The position numbers and the translations under genes are program-made. A stretch of DNA of 64,000 nt from UBA4742 sp963785815 (lineage in GTDB: Bacteria > Actinomycetota > Acidimicrobiia > Acidimicrobiales > Acidimicrobilacustridaceae). The notes under the pieces are model-generated. The model was not told the origin of the DNA, made no database searches, and worked only from the letters and a program-made list of their open reading frames with translations. Where the stretch lies: assembly GCA_963785815.1 (NCBI GenBank), contig CAWAWN010000002.1, positions 62,001-126,000 of the forward strand. The letters run 5' to 3'. Within the stretch, counting starts at the first letter, position 1. Each line of letters begins with the position of its first letter. Shown piece by piece: positions 49,965 to 59,182 of this stretch.

Positions 49965-51259
49965 GGCTGCTCCTCTCGGGTGGTGGTCATGGGCGCGTCG
50001 GCCGGGGCCACGCGGAGGTCCTTGCCCGTGATCGGCATGTCCGGGCCGATCCCCGGGATGTCCCGGCCGGGCAGCAGGGCGTGCCAGTAGAACCACTGGA
50101 ACATCAGCTTGCCCAGGTGGTTGAGCCGGGACTCCTTCAGCAGGGGCATGCCCACCGCGGACGGGTAGTGGCCCGCGACGGGTTCGGTGTCGTAGTTGAA
50201 GTCGATGAGCATGGCCTTGTGGAAGCCGGTCTCGATGAAGCAGTTGGCATGGCCGTCGTAGCTGGCGTCGAGCGGCTGGCCGCGCACGAACCGCTCGATG
50301 TTGCCCACCAGCACCTCGCCCTCGAAGTGGGTGACCGATCCGGCCTTGGACACGGGCAAGTTGGCGGCGTCGCCGATGGCGAAGATCTCCGGCGAGGCCT
50401 TGGACTGGAGGGTGTGCTCATCGGTGGGGACGAAGTCGAGGTCGTCGCCCAGGCCGGGCGAGCGCCCCACGTAGGCCGCCCCCGAGTGGACGGGGACGAC
50501 CACGGCCAGGTCGAAGGGCACCTCACGTTCGTCGTAGCTGACGAGGCGGCCGCCGCTCCCGTCGACCTCGCCGGTGTTGAACTCGGTGACCAGCTCGATG
50601 CCGCGCTCGTCGAGCATCCCGCCCAGGGTGGCCGACGCCGTGGGCTTGGTGAAGGCCCCGTCGAGCGGCGTGACGTAGGTGATCTCCACCTGATCGCGGA
50701 TACCGCGCTCGTGGAAGAACCAGTCGGCCAGGAAGCAGAACTCGAGGGGCGCAACCGGGCACTTGATGGGCATGTCGACCACGTTCACCACCAGGCGACC
50801 ACGTTCGAAGGTGGCCAGGCGGGCGGCCAGGGCCGCCGCTCCTTCGAGGTCGTAGAAGGTGAAGACCCGCTCCATCCAACCCGGCCCGGTCAGCCCCTCG
50901 GTCTCTTCGGGGACCAGGCGGGAACCCGTGGCCACCACCAGCACGTCGTAGCCGAGCCTGCTGCGGTCGCTGAGGTGCACCACCTTGGCGTCGATGTCCA
51001 CGTGGTCGATGCCCGACTGGTGGTAGCCGACGCCGCGGTGCAGCTGATCGGAGCGGGGGCGGACGATCTCACCGGGCTGGGCCATCCCGAAGGGGACGAA
51101 GAGCAGGCCGGGCTGGTAGACGTGGCGATCGTTCTCGTCCACCACGGTGATCGCGGCGGACGGGAGGGCTTTGTGCAGGCGGTTGGCGGTGAGGGTGCCG
51201 CCCGTGCCGCCGCCCAGGATGACGATGCGGGGCGAGTCGTTGGTTCGTTCTTCTTCCAC
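49961..51259 (-). CDS. sqr: Sulfide:quinone oxidoreductase-like flavoprotein
   Basis: 432 residues. The FAD site is RIVILGGGTGGTLTANRLHK, and the conserved Cys pair region includes MPIKCPVAPLEFCFLADWF. SQR oxidises sulfide to polysulfide or persulfide and passes electrons to quinone. A C-terminal amphipathic segment (NHLGKLMFQWFYWHALLPG) can attach it to the membrane. It leads an operon sqr-tusE-dsrE-dsbA, which supports sulfur oxidation or detoxification. TAGGGT at 51307-51312 on the minus strand is its promoter candidate. Confidence 0.88.
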   Translation of the reverse strand: MEEERTNDSPRIVILGGGTGGTLTANRLHKALPSAAITVVDENDRHVYQPGLLFVPFGMAQPGEIVRPRSDQLHRGVGYHQSGIDHVDIDAKVVHLSDRSRLGYDVLVVATGSRLVPEETEGLTGPGWMERVFTFYDLEGAAALAARLATFERGRLVVNVVDMPIKCPVAPLEFCFLADWFFHERGIRDQVEITYVTPLDGAFTKPTASATLGGMLDERGIELVTEFNTGEVDGSGGRLVSYDEREVPFDLAVVVPVHSGAAYVGRSPGLGDDLDFVPTDEHTLQSKASPEIFAIGDAANLPVSKAGSVTHFEGEVLVGNIERFVRGQPLDASYDGHANCFIETGFHKAMLIDFNYDTEPVAGHYPSAVGMPLLKESRLNHLGKLMFQWFYWHALLPGRDIPGIGPDMPITGKDLRVAPADAPMTTTREEQP

Positions 51260-51368
51260 AGGTGGCTCCGATGACCGAGCGGCGCGTCCGCGCCCCTCTG
51301 CCTTCGACCCTACGGAGGCGATGTGCCCAGTCGTAGAGGCGAAGGTCCCGTGTCGTCGATCCCGCCGC

Positions 51369-52553
51369 TCAGGGGTACTGGTTGGCCCCGGCGATCTTGC
51401 CCAGCCACTCGGCGCTGGGCTTCACCGTCCGGCGCTGGGTGGCGCGGTCGACGTCGACCAGGCCGAACCGGGGCTGGTAGCCGAACGCCCACTCGAAGTT
51501 GTCCAGCGCGCTCCAGTAGGTGTAGCCGCGCACGTCGATGCCGTCGTCCAGGCAGTCGAGCACGCCCTCGAGGGCACCCGCCACATAGGCGATGCGCTGG
51601 GTGTCATCGTCGGTGCCGATGCCGTTCTCGGTGACCAGGATGGGCACGTGGCCGGTGAGCTCCCAGGCCCGCCGGATGGTGGCGGACAGCGCCTGGGGGT
51701 AGAACTCGTAGCCCATGACCAGCGAGGGCACGCCGTCCTCGGCTCCCAGGTTGGCGTCGGCCGCCACCCGGGTCCGGCTGTAGGTCTGCACCCCGAAGAA
51801 GTCGTCGCCCCGGCACGCCTCCAGGAACACGTCCTCGGCGTGCCCGCGCATCCGCTCCAGCCGGGAGATGGCGGCCGGGTCGTCGGCCGGCACCGCCTGG
51901 TAGTCGCTCATGGACAGGGTCAGCCCCACCGGGAAGTCGCCCGGTCCCGCCTTGAGCACCTCGACGGCCCGGCGGTGCCCGGCGCGGAAGTGGTCGCTGG
52001 CCGCCAGCCAGCGGTCGCGGTCGCGGACCCCGGGCGGGAAGACGCCGCCGTAGTAGCCCAGGAAGCTCACGATGTTGGGCTCGTTGATGGTGCAGGCCCG
52101 GGTGATCAGGTCGCCCAGCGAAGACCCGGCCACCTCGCAGAAGCGTCCGAACCGATCGACGATGGCCGGGTTCGACCATCCGCCGTCGGCCGCCGCCCAC
52201 CTCGGGGTGGTGAAGTGGTGGAAGGTCACGGTGGCGTCGAGGCCGCGCTCGAGGCAGGCGGCGCAGACGCGGCGGTAGTGGTCGAGCGCGGCCGCCGAGA
52301 ACTGGCCCTCCTCGGGCTCGATGCGGCTCCACTCGACGGAGAACCGATAGCTGTTGAAGCCCAGGGCGGCGAGCAGGTCGAGGTCGGCGCCATAGCGGTG
52401 GTACTGGTCGCAGGCGTCGCCGCTGGGCTCGACGCAGCCCGAGTCGGGGGTGTGCTCCCACGCCCACCAGTCGTTGTTGACGTTGCCCCCCTCGACCTGG
52501 TGGGCGGCGGTGGCCGTGCCCCAGCGGAAGCCTTCGGGGAATGTGCGCGACAT
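51369..52553 (-). CDS. bgl: Glycoside hydrolase family 1 beta-glucosidase
   Basis: 394 residues of the GH1 TIM barrel. The acid/base Glu is in CTINEPNIVSFLGYYG, the nucleophile Glu in VPILVTENGIGTDD, and the N-terminal FPEGFRWGTATAAHQVEG is complete. No signal peptide, so it acts on imported or internal glycosides. Slightly short for the family (usually about 450) but the motifs are intact. The ATG follows TAGGGT by 6 nt. Confidence 0.93.
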   Translation of the reverse strand: MSRTFPEGFRWGTATAAHQVEGGNVNNDWWAWEHTPDSGCVEPSGDACDQYHRYGADLDLLAALGFNSYRFSVEWSRIEPEEGQFSAAALDHYRRVCAACLERGLDATVTFHHFTTPRWAAADGGWSNPAIVDRFGRFCEVAGSSLGDLITRACTINEPNIVSFLGYYGGVFPPGVRDRDRWLAASDHFRAGHRRAVEVLKAGPGDFPVGLTLSMSDYQAVPADDPAAISRLERMRGHAEDVFLEACRGDDFFGVQTYSRTRVAADANLGAEDGVPSLVMGYEFYPQALSATIRRAWELTGHVPILVTENGIGTDDDTQRIAYVAGALEGVLDCLDDGIDVRGYTYWSALDNFEWAFGYQPRFGLVDVDRATQRRTVKPSAEWLGKIAGANQYP

Positions 52554-52559
52554 GCCCGG

Positions 52560-52565
52560 ACCCTA
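52560..52565 (-). promoter_or_regulatory. -10 hexamer for leaderless bgl
   Basis: TAGGGT on the minus strand ends 6 nt before the ATG at 52553. Confidence 0.55.
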
Positions 52566-52587
52566 ACCCGATCGAGCGCCTGACCTC

Positions 52588-52646
52588 TTCGGAACTGGGC
52601 GTGGAAATACGCGATTTTGACGGCGCAAAGATGCCCAGTTTCCGAA
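52588..52646 (+). repeat. Dispersed imperfect inverted repeat, element B
   Basis: TTCGGAACTGGGC (52588-52600) and GCCCAGTTTCCGAA (52633-52646) form a 13-bp stem with one bulge. The core GAAATACGCGATTTTGACGG then CGCAAAGATGCCCA matches element A at 26494-26551. It lies between the sortase-like and beta-glucosidase genes. Confidence 0.78.
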
Positions 52647-52653
52647 AGCGGGC

Positions 52654-53742
52654 TCAGGTCCAGGCGGGCAGGAGCCGGCTGGAGGCCTCGGCGATCAGGA
52701 TCACGAAGACGATCAGCGGCGGGGTGGTCAGCAGGTAGGCCACCCGCATGCCGAAGCGCCGGTAGAGGAAGCCCGCTCCGAGCACGGACAGGGCCAGACC
52801 CTGCAGGGCCAGCACCAGACCGGTCCAGGCCGAGGAGTCGCCGGTGATGCCCGTCTGGTCGGACGTGCGCCCGTTCTGGGCGGTCGGCGCGAACGGTCGG
52901 GTGGCCATGGTGGCGATCACCACGGTGCCCTTCGACCCGTTCAACGGCCAGGCGCTCGACGAGGTCACCAGGGTGAGCTGGTTCGCCTTGGTCGGCCCGT
53001 AGAGCTGCTCCAGATCGACCGACTGGGTCGCCTTCGCCGCCGCCACCTTCTGGCTCGAGCGGTAGAGCTGCTCGTTGGCCGTGGACGCGCCGCCCACGCT
53101 CGAGCTGCCCAGCTGGCTCGAGGTCGGCGCCGCGGTGGTGATGAGCTCGTGGCGCACCGAGGCCACCTTGTAGACGGTCTGGCCCTGCACGGTCGTGACC
53201 AGGATGCGGTCCCCCTTGCGGAGGTCGCCGATCGACCCGAACGGCCCGCCGTAGGTGGATCGGCGGCCGACCACCGCGCTGTTGCCGGGCTGGCCGACGG
53301 CCGCGGTGCCGGGCACGTGGCCGGGGCCGTCGGCCGTCTGCTGGGAGGACGCTCCCTCGACCACGGCCTGGCGCAGGCGGATCTGGGGGATCTCGAGGAT
53401 GCCGACCGGGCGGCCCAGATCGGGCGCCGCCGTGGTGGTCTGGCCCCCGGTCAGCCCCGCGATGCTGTAGTGGGCGTGGGAGATCTCGGTCTGGTAGCTG
53501 CGGAGGAGGCGGGACTGGGTCCGCTGCTGGAAGATGGGCTCGACCAGGTAGAGCACCAGACCGACGCACACCACCAGGATGACCAGCCAGATCCCGATGA
53601 GCTGGGCCACCCGGCCGGGGGTCATCGGGGTGCGGGGTCGGCTCGGCCGGCGCGCGGGCCGGGCCGGAGCGGAGACCGAGTCGGCGGCGGTCGCCGACGC
53701 GGGCGAGGCTGCCACCTCGGGTGGCGACGTCACGGTGGTCAC
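52654..53742 (-). CDS. Sortase-fold membrane protein lacking the catalytic residues
   Basis: 362 residues: an N-terminal TM at about 47-68, a sortase beta-barrel at about 110-280, and two C-terminal membrane segments. The fold is clear (GRPVGILEIPQIRLRQAVVE, then GDRILVTTVQG), but the catalytic His is Arg161 (VVGRRSTYGGPF), the Cys is Ser261 (LTLVTSSSAWPLNG) and the Arg is Lys271. It cannot do transpeptidation as known. It is the last gene of the surface locus; its GTG overlaps the stop of the gene upstream. Confidence 0.82.
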   Translation of the reverse strand: MTTVTSPPEVAASPASATAADSVSAPARPARRPSRPRTPMTPGRVAQLIGIWLVILVVCVGLVLYLVEPIFQQRTQSRLLRSYQTEISHAHYSIAGLTGGQTTTAAPDLGRPVGILEIPQIRLRQAVVEGASSQQTADGPGHVPGTAAVGQPGNSAVVGRRSTYGGPFGSIGDLRKGDRILVTTVQGQTVYKVASVRHELITTAAPTSSQLGSSSVGGASTANEQLYRSSQKVAAAKATQSVDLEQLYGPTKANQLTLVTSSSAWPLNGSKGTVVIATMATRPFAPTAQNGRTSDQTGITGDSSAWTGLVLALQGLALSVLGAGFLYRRFGMRVAYLLTTPPLIVFVILIAEASSRLLPAWT

Positions 53743-55865
53743 GGCGGTTCGGCGTAGTCCGGATCGGCGTCCGCGTCCCCGTCGGGATCGGTGTGGCCGT
53801 AGGAGCCGGGCGGGCCGCCGGCTCCGGCGGTGTACCGGGCGGCCAGCGTGATCAGCGCCACCACCGCCAACAGCGCGGCCACCGTGATCGCCGCGTTGGC
53901 CACGCCCGATCCGCCGTAGGGAGGGATGGACACCCTGGCCGCGATGACCTTGGACCCCTTCAGGGAACCGGCCCCGCCCGTCGAGCTGACCGAGTTGCCG
54001 TCGGGTCCCGCCGCCAGGTTGTCGGTGGAGCCGAACGAACCGGCGCCCGAGTCGGCCACGCCGGTGGCCCCGCCGTCTGCGGACCCGCCCGAGCCGGTGG
54101 ACGACGCCGCCGGCGGCGGGGTGCAGGTGTTGGGGGTGGCACCCACCTGGGCGATGGCGGACACGGCCGCGGTGTGCAGCGCCGGGGTGAGCGGCTCCAG
54201 CCCGTCAGGGAGCACCGCCTGGCCGTCACCGATCACGTAGTTCAACCAGGTGGTCAGTTGCGCCTGGGTGGCGGCCCGAGGTGTGCAGGTGGCGTCGACC
54301 AGGGGCTGGGCGGGCACCAGCGCGTACTCGACGTAGGTGAGGGGGTAGGCGCTGGGGTCGGTGGGCTGCGGGTTGGGCTGGAGCAGGCCCTGGGCGTCAG
54401 GGGTCATGTCGGCCACGGCCGCGTCCATCGATGCCTGCGTGGGGGCCACGAAGGGCGCGGTGGCGGCCCCGCTCTGGATGGCCACCGGGGCCAGGCTCTC
54501 GGCCTTGGCCGTGGTGAGGTCGCTGACCACGAAGACGGCGCCGTCCAGGAAGGTGTTCTGCACGATGCGGAACAGCACGGTGTCGAGCGCGGGTCGCCCC
54601 GAGTAGGTGGTCAGCAGCGTGAAGTCCGGCTGGGCGGTGCCGAAGTCGTTGAACACGCCGCGGGGGTGACCGGCGTCGGAGCCGGCGGCGCCGATGTCGG
54701 GCACCTTCCAACCGTCCGGGGCGACGGTCGTGAAGTACTTCGACAGGTACCAGCTGGACGCCGACACCCCGCTCGGCACCCCGGATTGCATGTCGGTGGA
54801 CGGGGCGAAGAAGAAGGGGGACAGCTCCGGGTTGCGGGCGACGATCGGCGCTTCCTGATCGGCGGTCATGTACGACCCGGAGCCCACCACGGAGGCGGCC
54901 TCGTCGGCCGTCAGGTCGAGGGTCGGGAACGGCACCTTGCGGCCGCCGGAGCCGTATCCATTGCCCACGGCCAGCGTCACCGCGCCGATGCCGACGGGGA
55001 CGGCCACCGACGGCCGGGGCGTGCCGGTGGGGTCCAGCGCGACGTTGGAGTCGCTGCCGGCCGAGGTGTAGGCCAGGTCCAGCAGACCGCTGTCGTACTC
55101 CTGCAGGGCCTGGCCCTCACCCACGAACGAGGCCCGAGTGGCGGCGCCGGTCTGACCCGGCTCCTTGCACTGGTCCAGGGTCCACAGGGTCCAGGCGTCG
55201 ACCAGGGCGTCGGATCCCCCGGTGGACAGGGCTCCGGCCGCGGCGCCGCCGCAGGTGGTCAGCGGGTCGCTGTCGGCGTAGGTGAGCTGGCGGACGAAGG
55301 GCACCCAGGTGGGCGGCGACGACCCGTCCTGGGGGCCACCGTAGAGCTCGACCACCAGGTCGCAGGGGCTCGAGGGTCCGCAGCTCAGGGTCTGCGCTTG
55401 ATCGGTGTTGTCGGTCCAGCTGACCACGCCGACGCCCACCCGCAACGTCATAGTCTCGCCCTCGGGTGACGCCGCCCCGGTGATCATGTTGCTGTCCACC
55501 ACGGCCGAGTCGGCCGAGCTGGAGATCGGCGCCAGCGAGCAGTTGGGGCCGTTGGGGAAGGCATCGGGGGCGTAGAGCGAATCGGTGCTGGTCTGGTAGG
55601 TCACCCCCGCCCGACAGACCGCGGCCCGACCCTGGTACACCACGTTGCCCGGGGTCGACTTCACGTTGATGGTCACCGCCTTGCCGTCGGTCAACCCGAC
55701 GGTGGGCGTGGCCGTGGCCACGTACGCCGGGGCCGGATCGGCCGACGCCGCGTGGGCGAGACCGGTTCCGGACAGCGCGGGGGCGCCCACCGTGGCCAGC
55801 ACCAGGATGGCCGCGGCCAGCCTGGGCGCGCGCCAGAGGCCGCGACGGGCGGCCCTGGCTGTCAT
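53739..55865 (-). CDS. Membrane-anchored surface protein: neocarzinostatin-like domain plus PstS-like domain
   Basis: 708 residues. A signal peptide (residues 1-40) is followed by the cluster's shared domain at about 48-190 (GLTDGKAVTINVKS, LSCGPSSPCDLVVELYGG). A solute-binding-like region of about 400 residues resembles PstS (VLFRIVQNTFLDGAVFV, TTWLNYVIGDGQAVLPDG). A Ser/Gly-rich linker and one C-terminal TM (AAITVAALLAVVALITLAA) anchor it. The start ATG 55865 is 1 nt after the stop of the upstream gene. Role unknown; phosphate binding would be inference. Confidence 0.75.
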   Translation of the reverse strand: MTARAARRGLWRAPRLAAAILVLATVGAPALSGTGLAHAASADPAPAYVATATPTVGLTDGKAVTINVKSTPGNVVYQGRAAVCRAGVTYQTSTDSLYAPDAFPNGPNCSLAPISSSADSAVVDSNMITGAASPEGETMTLRVGVGVVSWTDNTDQAQTLSCGPSSPCDLVVELYGGPQDGSSPPTWVPFVRQLTYADSDPLTTCGGAAAGALSTGGSDALVDAWTLWTLDQCKEPGQTGAATRASFVGEGQALQEYDSGLLDLAYTSAGSDSNVALDPTGTPRPSVAVPVGIGAVTLAVGNGYGSGGRKVPFPTLDLTADEAASVVGSGSYMTADQEAPIVARNPELSPFFFAPSTDMQSGVPSGVSASSWYLSKYFTTVAPDGWKVPDIGAAGSDAGHPRGVFNDFGTAQPDFTLLTTYSGRPALDTVLFRIVQNTFLDGAVFVVSDLTTAKAESLAPVAIQSGAATAPFVAPTQASMDAAVADMTPDAQGLLQPNPQPTDPSAYPLTYVEYALVPAQPLVDATCTPRAATQAQLTTWLNYVIGDGQAVLPDGLEPLTPALHTAAVSAIAQVGATPNTCTPPPAASSTGSGGSADGGATGVADSGAGSFGSTDNLAAGPDGNSVSSTGGAGSLKGSKVIAARVSIPPYGGSGVANAAITVAALLAVVALITLAARYTAGAGGPPGSYGHTDPDGDADADPDYAEPP

Positions 55866-55866
55866 G

Positions 55867-57874
55867 TCAGCTGAAGTAGCCGGCGACATCCGCGATGACG
55901 TCGACGTTGCCGGAGTGGTTGGCCATCGAGAGGTGCCCGGTGGTGCCCAGCTTGACGGTGACGGCGTTGGGGACGACCTCGCCGGGCACCCAGTTGAGGC
56001 TCGACGCGGTGGGTTGGGACGACCCGTTGGGCCACACGGTCAAGAAGCTCGAGCCGGTGGTGTCGGCCACCGTCACGTTCATGACCACCGAGTCCGCCGT
56101 CGATGGCACCCCCACCAGCCCGCCGACCGCCACGGTGCGCACCGTGGCGGTGGTCCACGGCGAGCTGTAGGACCCCACCTGGCTCGATGGGCGGCTGTCG
56201 AGCACCCGGGCCGGGACCAGGGAGTGGAACAGCTTGCCCGTCCCGGCCTGGTAGTAGCCGGCCACGTCGATGATCACATCGGCGTTGCCCGAGTGGTTGT
56301 ACACCGACACCTGCCCCGAGGTGCCCAGCTTCACGGTCACGGCGTTGGGGATCACCTCCCCCGCCGCCCAGTTGAGGCTCGACGCCGTCGGCTGGGACGT
56401 CCCCGCCGGCCACACCGACAGGTAGCTCGACCCGGTGGTGTCGGCCACCGTCACGTTCAACACCACCGCATCCGCGTTGGTCGGCACCCCGACCAACCCG
56501 CCCACCGTCACGTTGCGCACCGTGCCCGTCGACCACGGCGAGCTGTAGGACCCCACCTGGCTCGATGGGCGACTGTCCAACGACCCGCGCCGGCGACAGC
56601 GAGCTGAACCCGTCACCGGTGTTCGAGTCGTAGTAGCCGGCCACGTCGATGATCACATCCGCGGCACCCGACTGGTTGAACACCGACACCTCACCGCTGG
56701 ACCCCAACTTCACCGTCACCGCGTTGGGGATCACCGTCCCCGCCGTCCAGTTCAAGCTCGACGCCGTCGGCTGGGACTGCCCCGCCGGCCACACCGTCAG
56801 ATAGCTCGACCCCGTCGGTGTCGGCCACCGTCACGTTCAACACCACCGCATCCGCGGTGGTCGGCACCCCCGCCAACCCGCCCACCGTCACATTGCGCAC
56901 CGTGCCCGTCGACCACGGCGAGCCGTACGGACCGACCTGAGACGCCGGACGGCTGAATCCAACACCCGCGCCGGCGACAGCGCATGGAAGTACGAACCCG
57001 CCGGCGCCGACGGCGTGACCGGCGCCGAAGCCGCCGACGCCGGCCCGGTGCCGATGGCGTTCGTCGCCGTGACCTTGAACGTGTACGCCGTCCCGTTGGC
57101 CAACCCGGTGAACGTGCACGACAACGCGTTCACGTTCGTGCACCCCGCCGGCGGCGACACCACCGGCGTCGACGTCACGCGGTAGCCGGTCACCGGCGAC
57201 CCACCATCCGACGCCGGCGCCGACCACGACACGGTCGCCTGGGCGTTCCCGGCCACCGCCGACGGCGTCCCCGGCGCACCGGGCGCCGTGGCCGCCGCGC
57301 CGAAGCTGATCGGGAAGCTCACGAAGTCGGTGTCGCCGGGCACCGACAGGAGCACGACGAGCTTGCAGACGTGCGTGGCGTCACAGGTGATGGTGTGGCT
57401 GTTGAGGTCCTCGTCCTGGAACGTCGTGGTGCCCACCCCCACGGCGAAGGTCATGTCGCCCACCGCGTTGGGCGGGGCGATCCCCACCACCGGGTGCAGG
57501 CTGCCGCCTCCCAGAGCCACGTTGGCGCAGTTGCCCCCCTGGGTGGGCGTGTAGTCGTACAGGAAGTCGATGGGCGCGGCGTCGGAGCACTCGCGGCCCT
57601 CGATGCCGAAGATCGAGCTGGCCACCGCGTTCGGCGGCGCCTGGGCGTCCACGTGCACCGAGACCACGTCACCGTCGCTCAGACCGGTCATGGTCTGGCC
57701 CGCGCTGTAGGTGTGGCTGTGCACGGTGGCGGTCACCGTCACCGGCGGGTCGGCGGTCTCGGCCGACACGGGGGCGGCCGACAGCGCGGCCGTGGCCCCG
57801 GCGCAGAGGCCGGCGAGCAGGCCGGCCAGGGCCAGGAGCAGCACAGCGAGGCGGGGGCGACGGAGCACGGTCAT
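55867..57874 (-). pseudogene. Secreted repeat surface protein with three frameshifts
   Basis: Signal peptide, then the shared neocarzinostatin-like domain (residues about 40-200: GLSDGDVVSVHVDA, ITCDATHVCKLVVLLS), an FN3 domain, and three repeats of about 125 residues (PARVLDSR ... VADTTGSS ... DVIIDVAGYY), a unit common in actinobacterial secreted proteins. The frame breaks near 56954-56962, 56804-56816 and 56577-56585; with those fixed the protein is continuous to the stop at 55867. The repeats are nearly identical in DNA, so assembly error is as likely as real inactivation. Confidence 0.78.
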
Positions 57875-58047
57875 GGGTGGCGACTTCTCTCGGGTCGAGG
57901 GTGGCGGCCGGGGGCGCGATCGAGCGAGTGCGACGGGCCGACGACGATCGGTCAGAGCATGGCCAGAGCGGGTGAGCGCCATCTGTCCCGCATCCGAACG
58001 CGATGGCAACGCTGGGTGAACAGTGGGCGACGGGTGGTCGGACGACC

Positions 58048-58710
58048 TCAGCCCGCGAAGGTCACCGGGAAGGATCGGAACCCGAAGGCGTGGGGGTACT
58101 GCAGGCGCACCACCAGTTGGCACGGGTGGCCCGGCCCACAGGTGATCGCCACCTTCTGCAAGTTCTCGGTGGTGAAGCGGTCCGTACCGACACCGACCCG
58201 GAACGTCAGCGTTCCGGTGTGGTACGGAGGCGACACCGGCAGTTGCAGGAAGGCGTCCGAGTTGGCCGACAGCGGGTGCAGGATGCAGTTGCCGGCCGGG
58301 TCCGGCGTGTAGTCGTAGAAGGTCGTGATGGCGGGTGAGGCCGCGCACAGGCGGGCGTCGAGGCCGTAGAAGTCCGAGCCCGGATCAGCCGTGACCGTGA
58401 CGGTGACGGCTTGGCCGTCGTGGAGGCCGGTGGTGGCGCTGGCCTGGACCTTCAGCGGGATCGGTTGGGTGGTCGTGGTGGCCGAACCGTTGCCGGGCGC
58501 CGTGGTCGTGGACGTCGTCGTCGGCGCCGGATCCGACGAGGTGGACCTCGGGCTGGTGGATGGCGGCGCACCGGGCACCGTGGTGGTGCCGGACGCGGAC
58601 GAGGACCCCTTGGAGCCAGCGCCCCCGCTGACCAGCACCGCCACCACCACGGCGATGACCACGACCACGGCGGCGCCGGCGGCCACCAGGATGCGGGTGC
58701 GACCAGTCAT
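58048..58710 (-). CDS. Single-TM surface protein with neocarzinostatin-like domain
   Basis: 220 residues. One TM at about 8-29 (VAAGAAVVVVIAVVVAVLVS), then a Ser/Thr/Pro-rich stalk of about 55 residues (PGAPPSTSPRSTSSDPAPTT) suited to a wall-spanning role, then the shared domain: GLHDGQAVTVTVTADPGSDF, YDYTPDPAGNC, and ITCGPGHPCQLVVRLQ. This is the smallest member of the shared-domain set and the simplest to study. No other function can be read. Confidence 0.78.
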   Translation of the reverse strand: MTGRTRILVAAGAAVVVVIAVVVAVLVSGGAGSKGSSSASGTTTVPGAPPSTSPRSTSSDPAPTTTSTTTAPGNGSATTTTQPIPLKVQASATTGLHDGQAVTVTVTADPGSDFYGLDARLCAASPAITTFYDYTPDPAGNCILHPLSANSDAFLQLPVSPPYHTGTLTFRVGVGTDRFTTENLQKVAITCGPGHPCQLVVRLQYPHAFGFRSFPVTFAG

Positions 58711-58864
58711 GGATCTGTCTCCTCAAAGCGGTCCGAGGGGGCCGGGCGCGGGGACGATATCCAGGCTGATCCCCAGGGGGAAGTCGCCGCAGCGGTCTGA
58801 CCGAGGTCTTCCACGAGCCGCCATCCACCCGTCTCCCGACGGCCAACTCCCGTCCACCTTGCCG

Positions 58865-59182
58865 TCACCTTCGGCCCGACGCGAGGGTGCCTCCCGAGGT
58901 CCCCGTCGCCACGCGGGCGGCGTCGGTGGCGCCGAGCGCGCCGAGGACGCCGGATCGTCGATCGGCCGATCGCCGGACCCGGGCGGACACCCCGAGCAGC
59001 ATCCGGCCGGCCACGATCAACCCGATCGCCAGCGCCAGCAGGACGGGCAGGAGCGGCGCGCCGGTGTGGGGCAGGGTGCCCGACACGGCGGTCACCACCG
59101 TCGACCCGGCCGAGGCCACCGGCACCGTGGTGGGTGGCGGGCCGGCCGGCACCACCACCGTGATCGTCTGCCCGACCGACAT
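58865..59182 (-). CDS. Small LPxTG-motif membrane protein without signal peptide
   Basis: 105 residues. The sorting signal LPHTG (residues 37-41) is followed by a hydrophobic stretch (LLPVLLALAIGLIVAGRMLL) and an Arg-rich tail, but the tail is unusually long (about 40 residues) and no N-terminal signal peptide is present. The ATG overlaps the stop of the DUF916-like gene (TGATG), so translation is coupled. It may be a sortase substrate tail or a remnant of a larger protein. Confidence 0.65.
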   Translation of the reverse strand: MSVGQTITVVVPAGPPPTTVPVASAGSTVVTAVSGTLPHTGAPLLPVLLALAIGLIVAGRMLLGVSARVRRSADRRSGVLGALGATDAARVATGTSGGTLASGRR

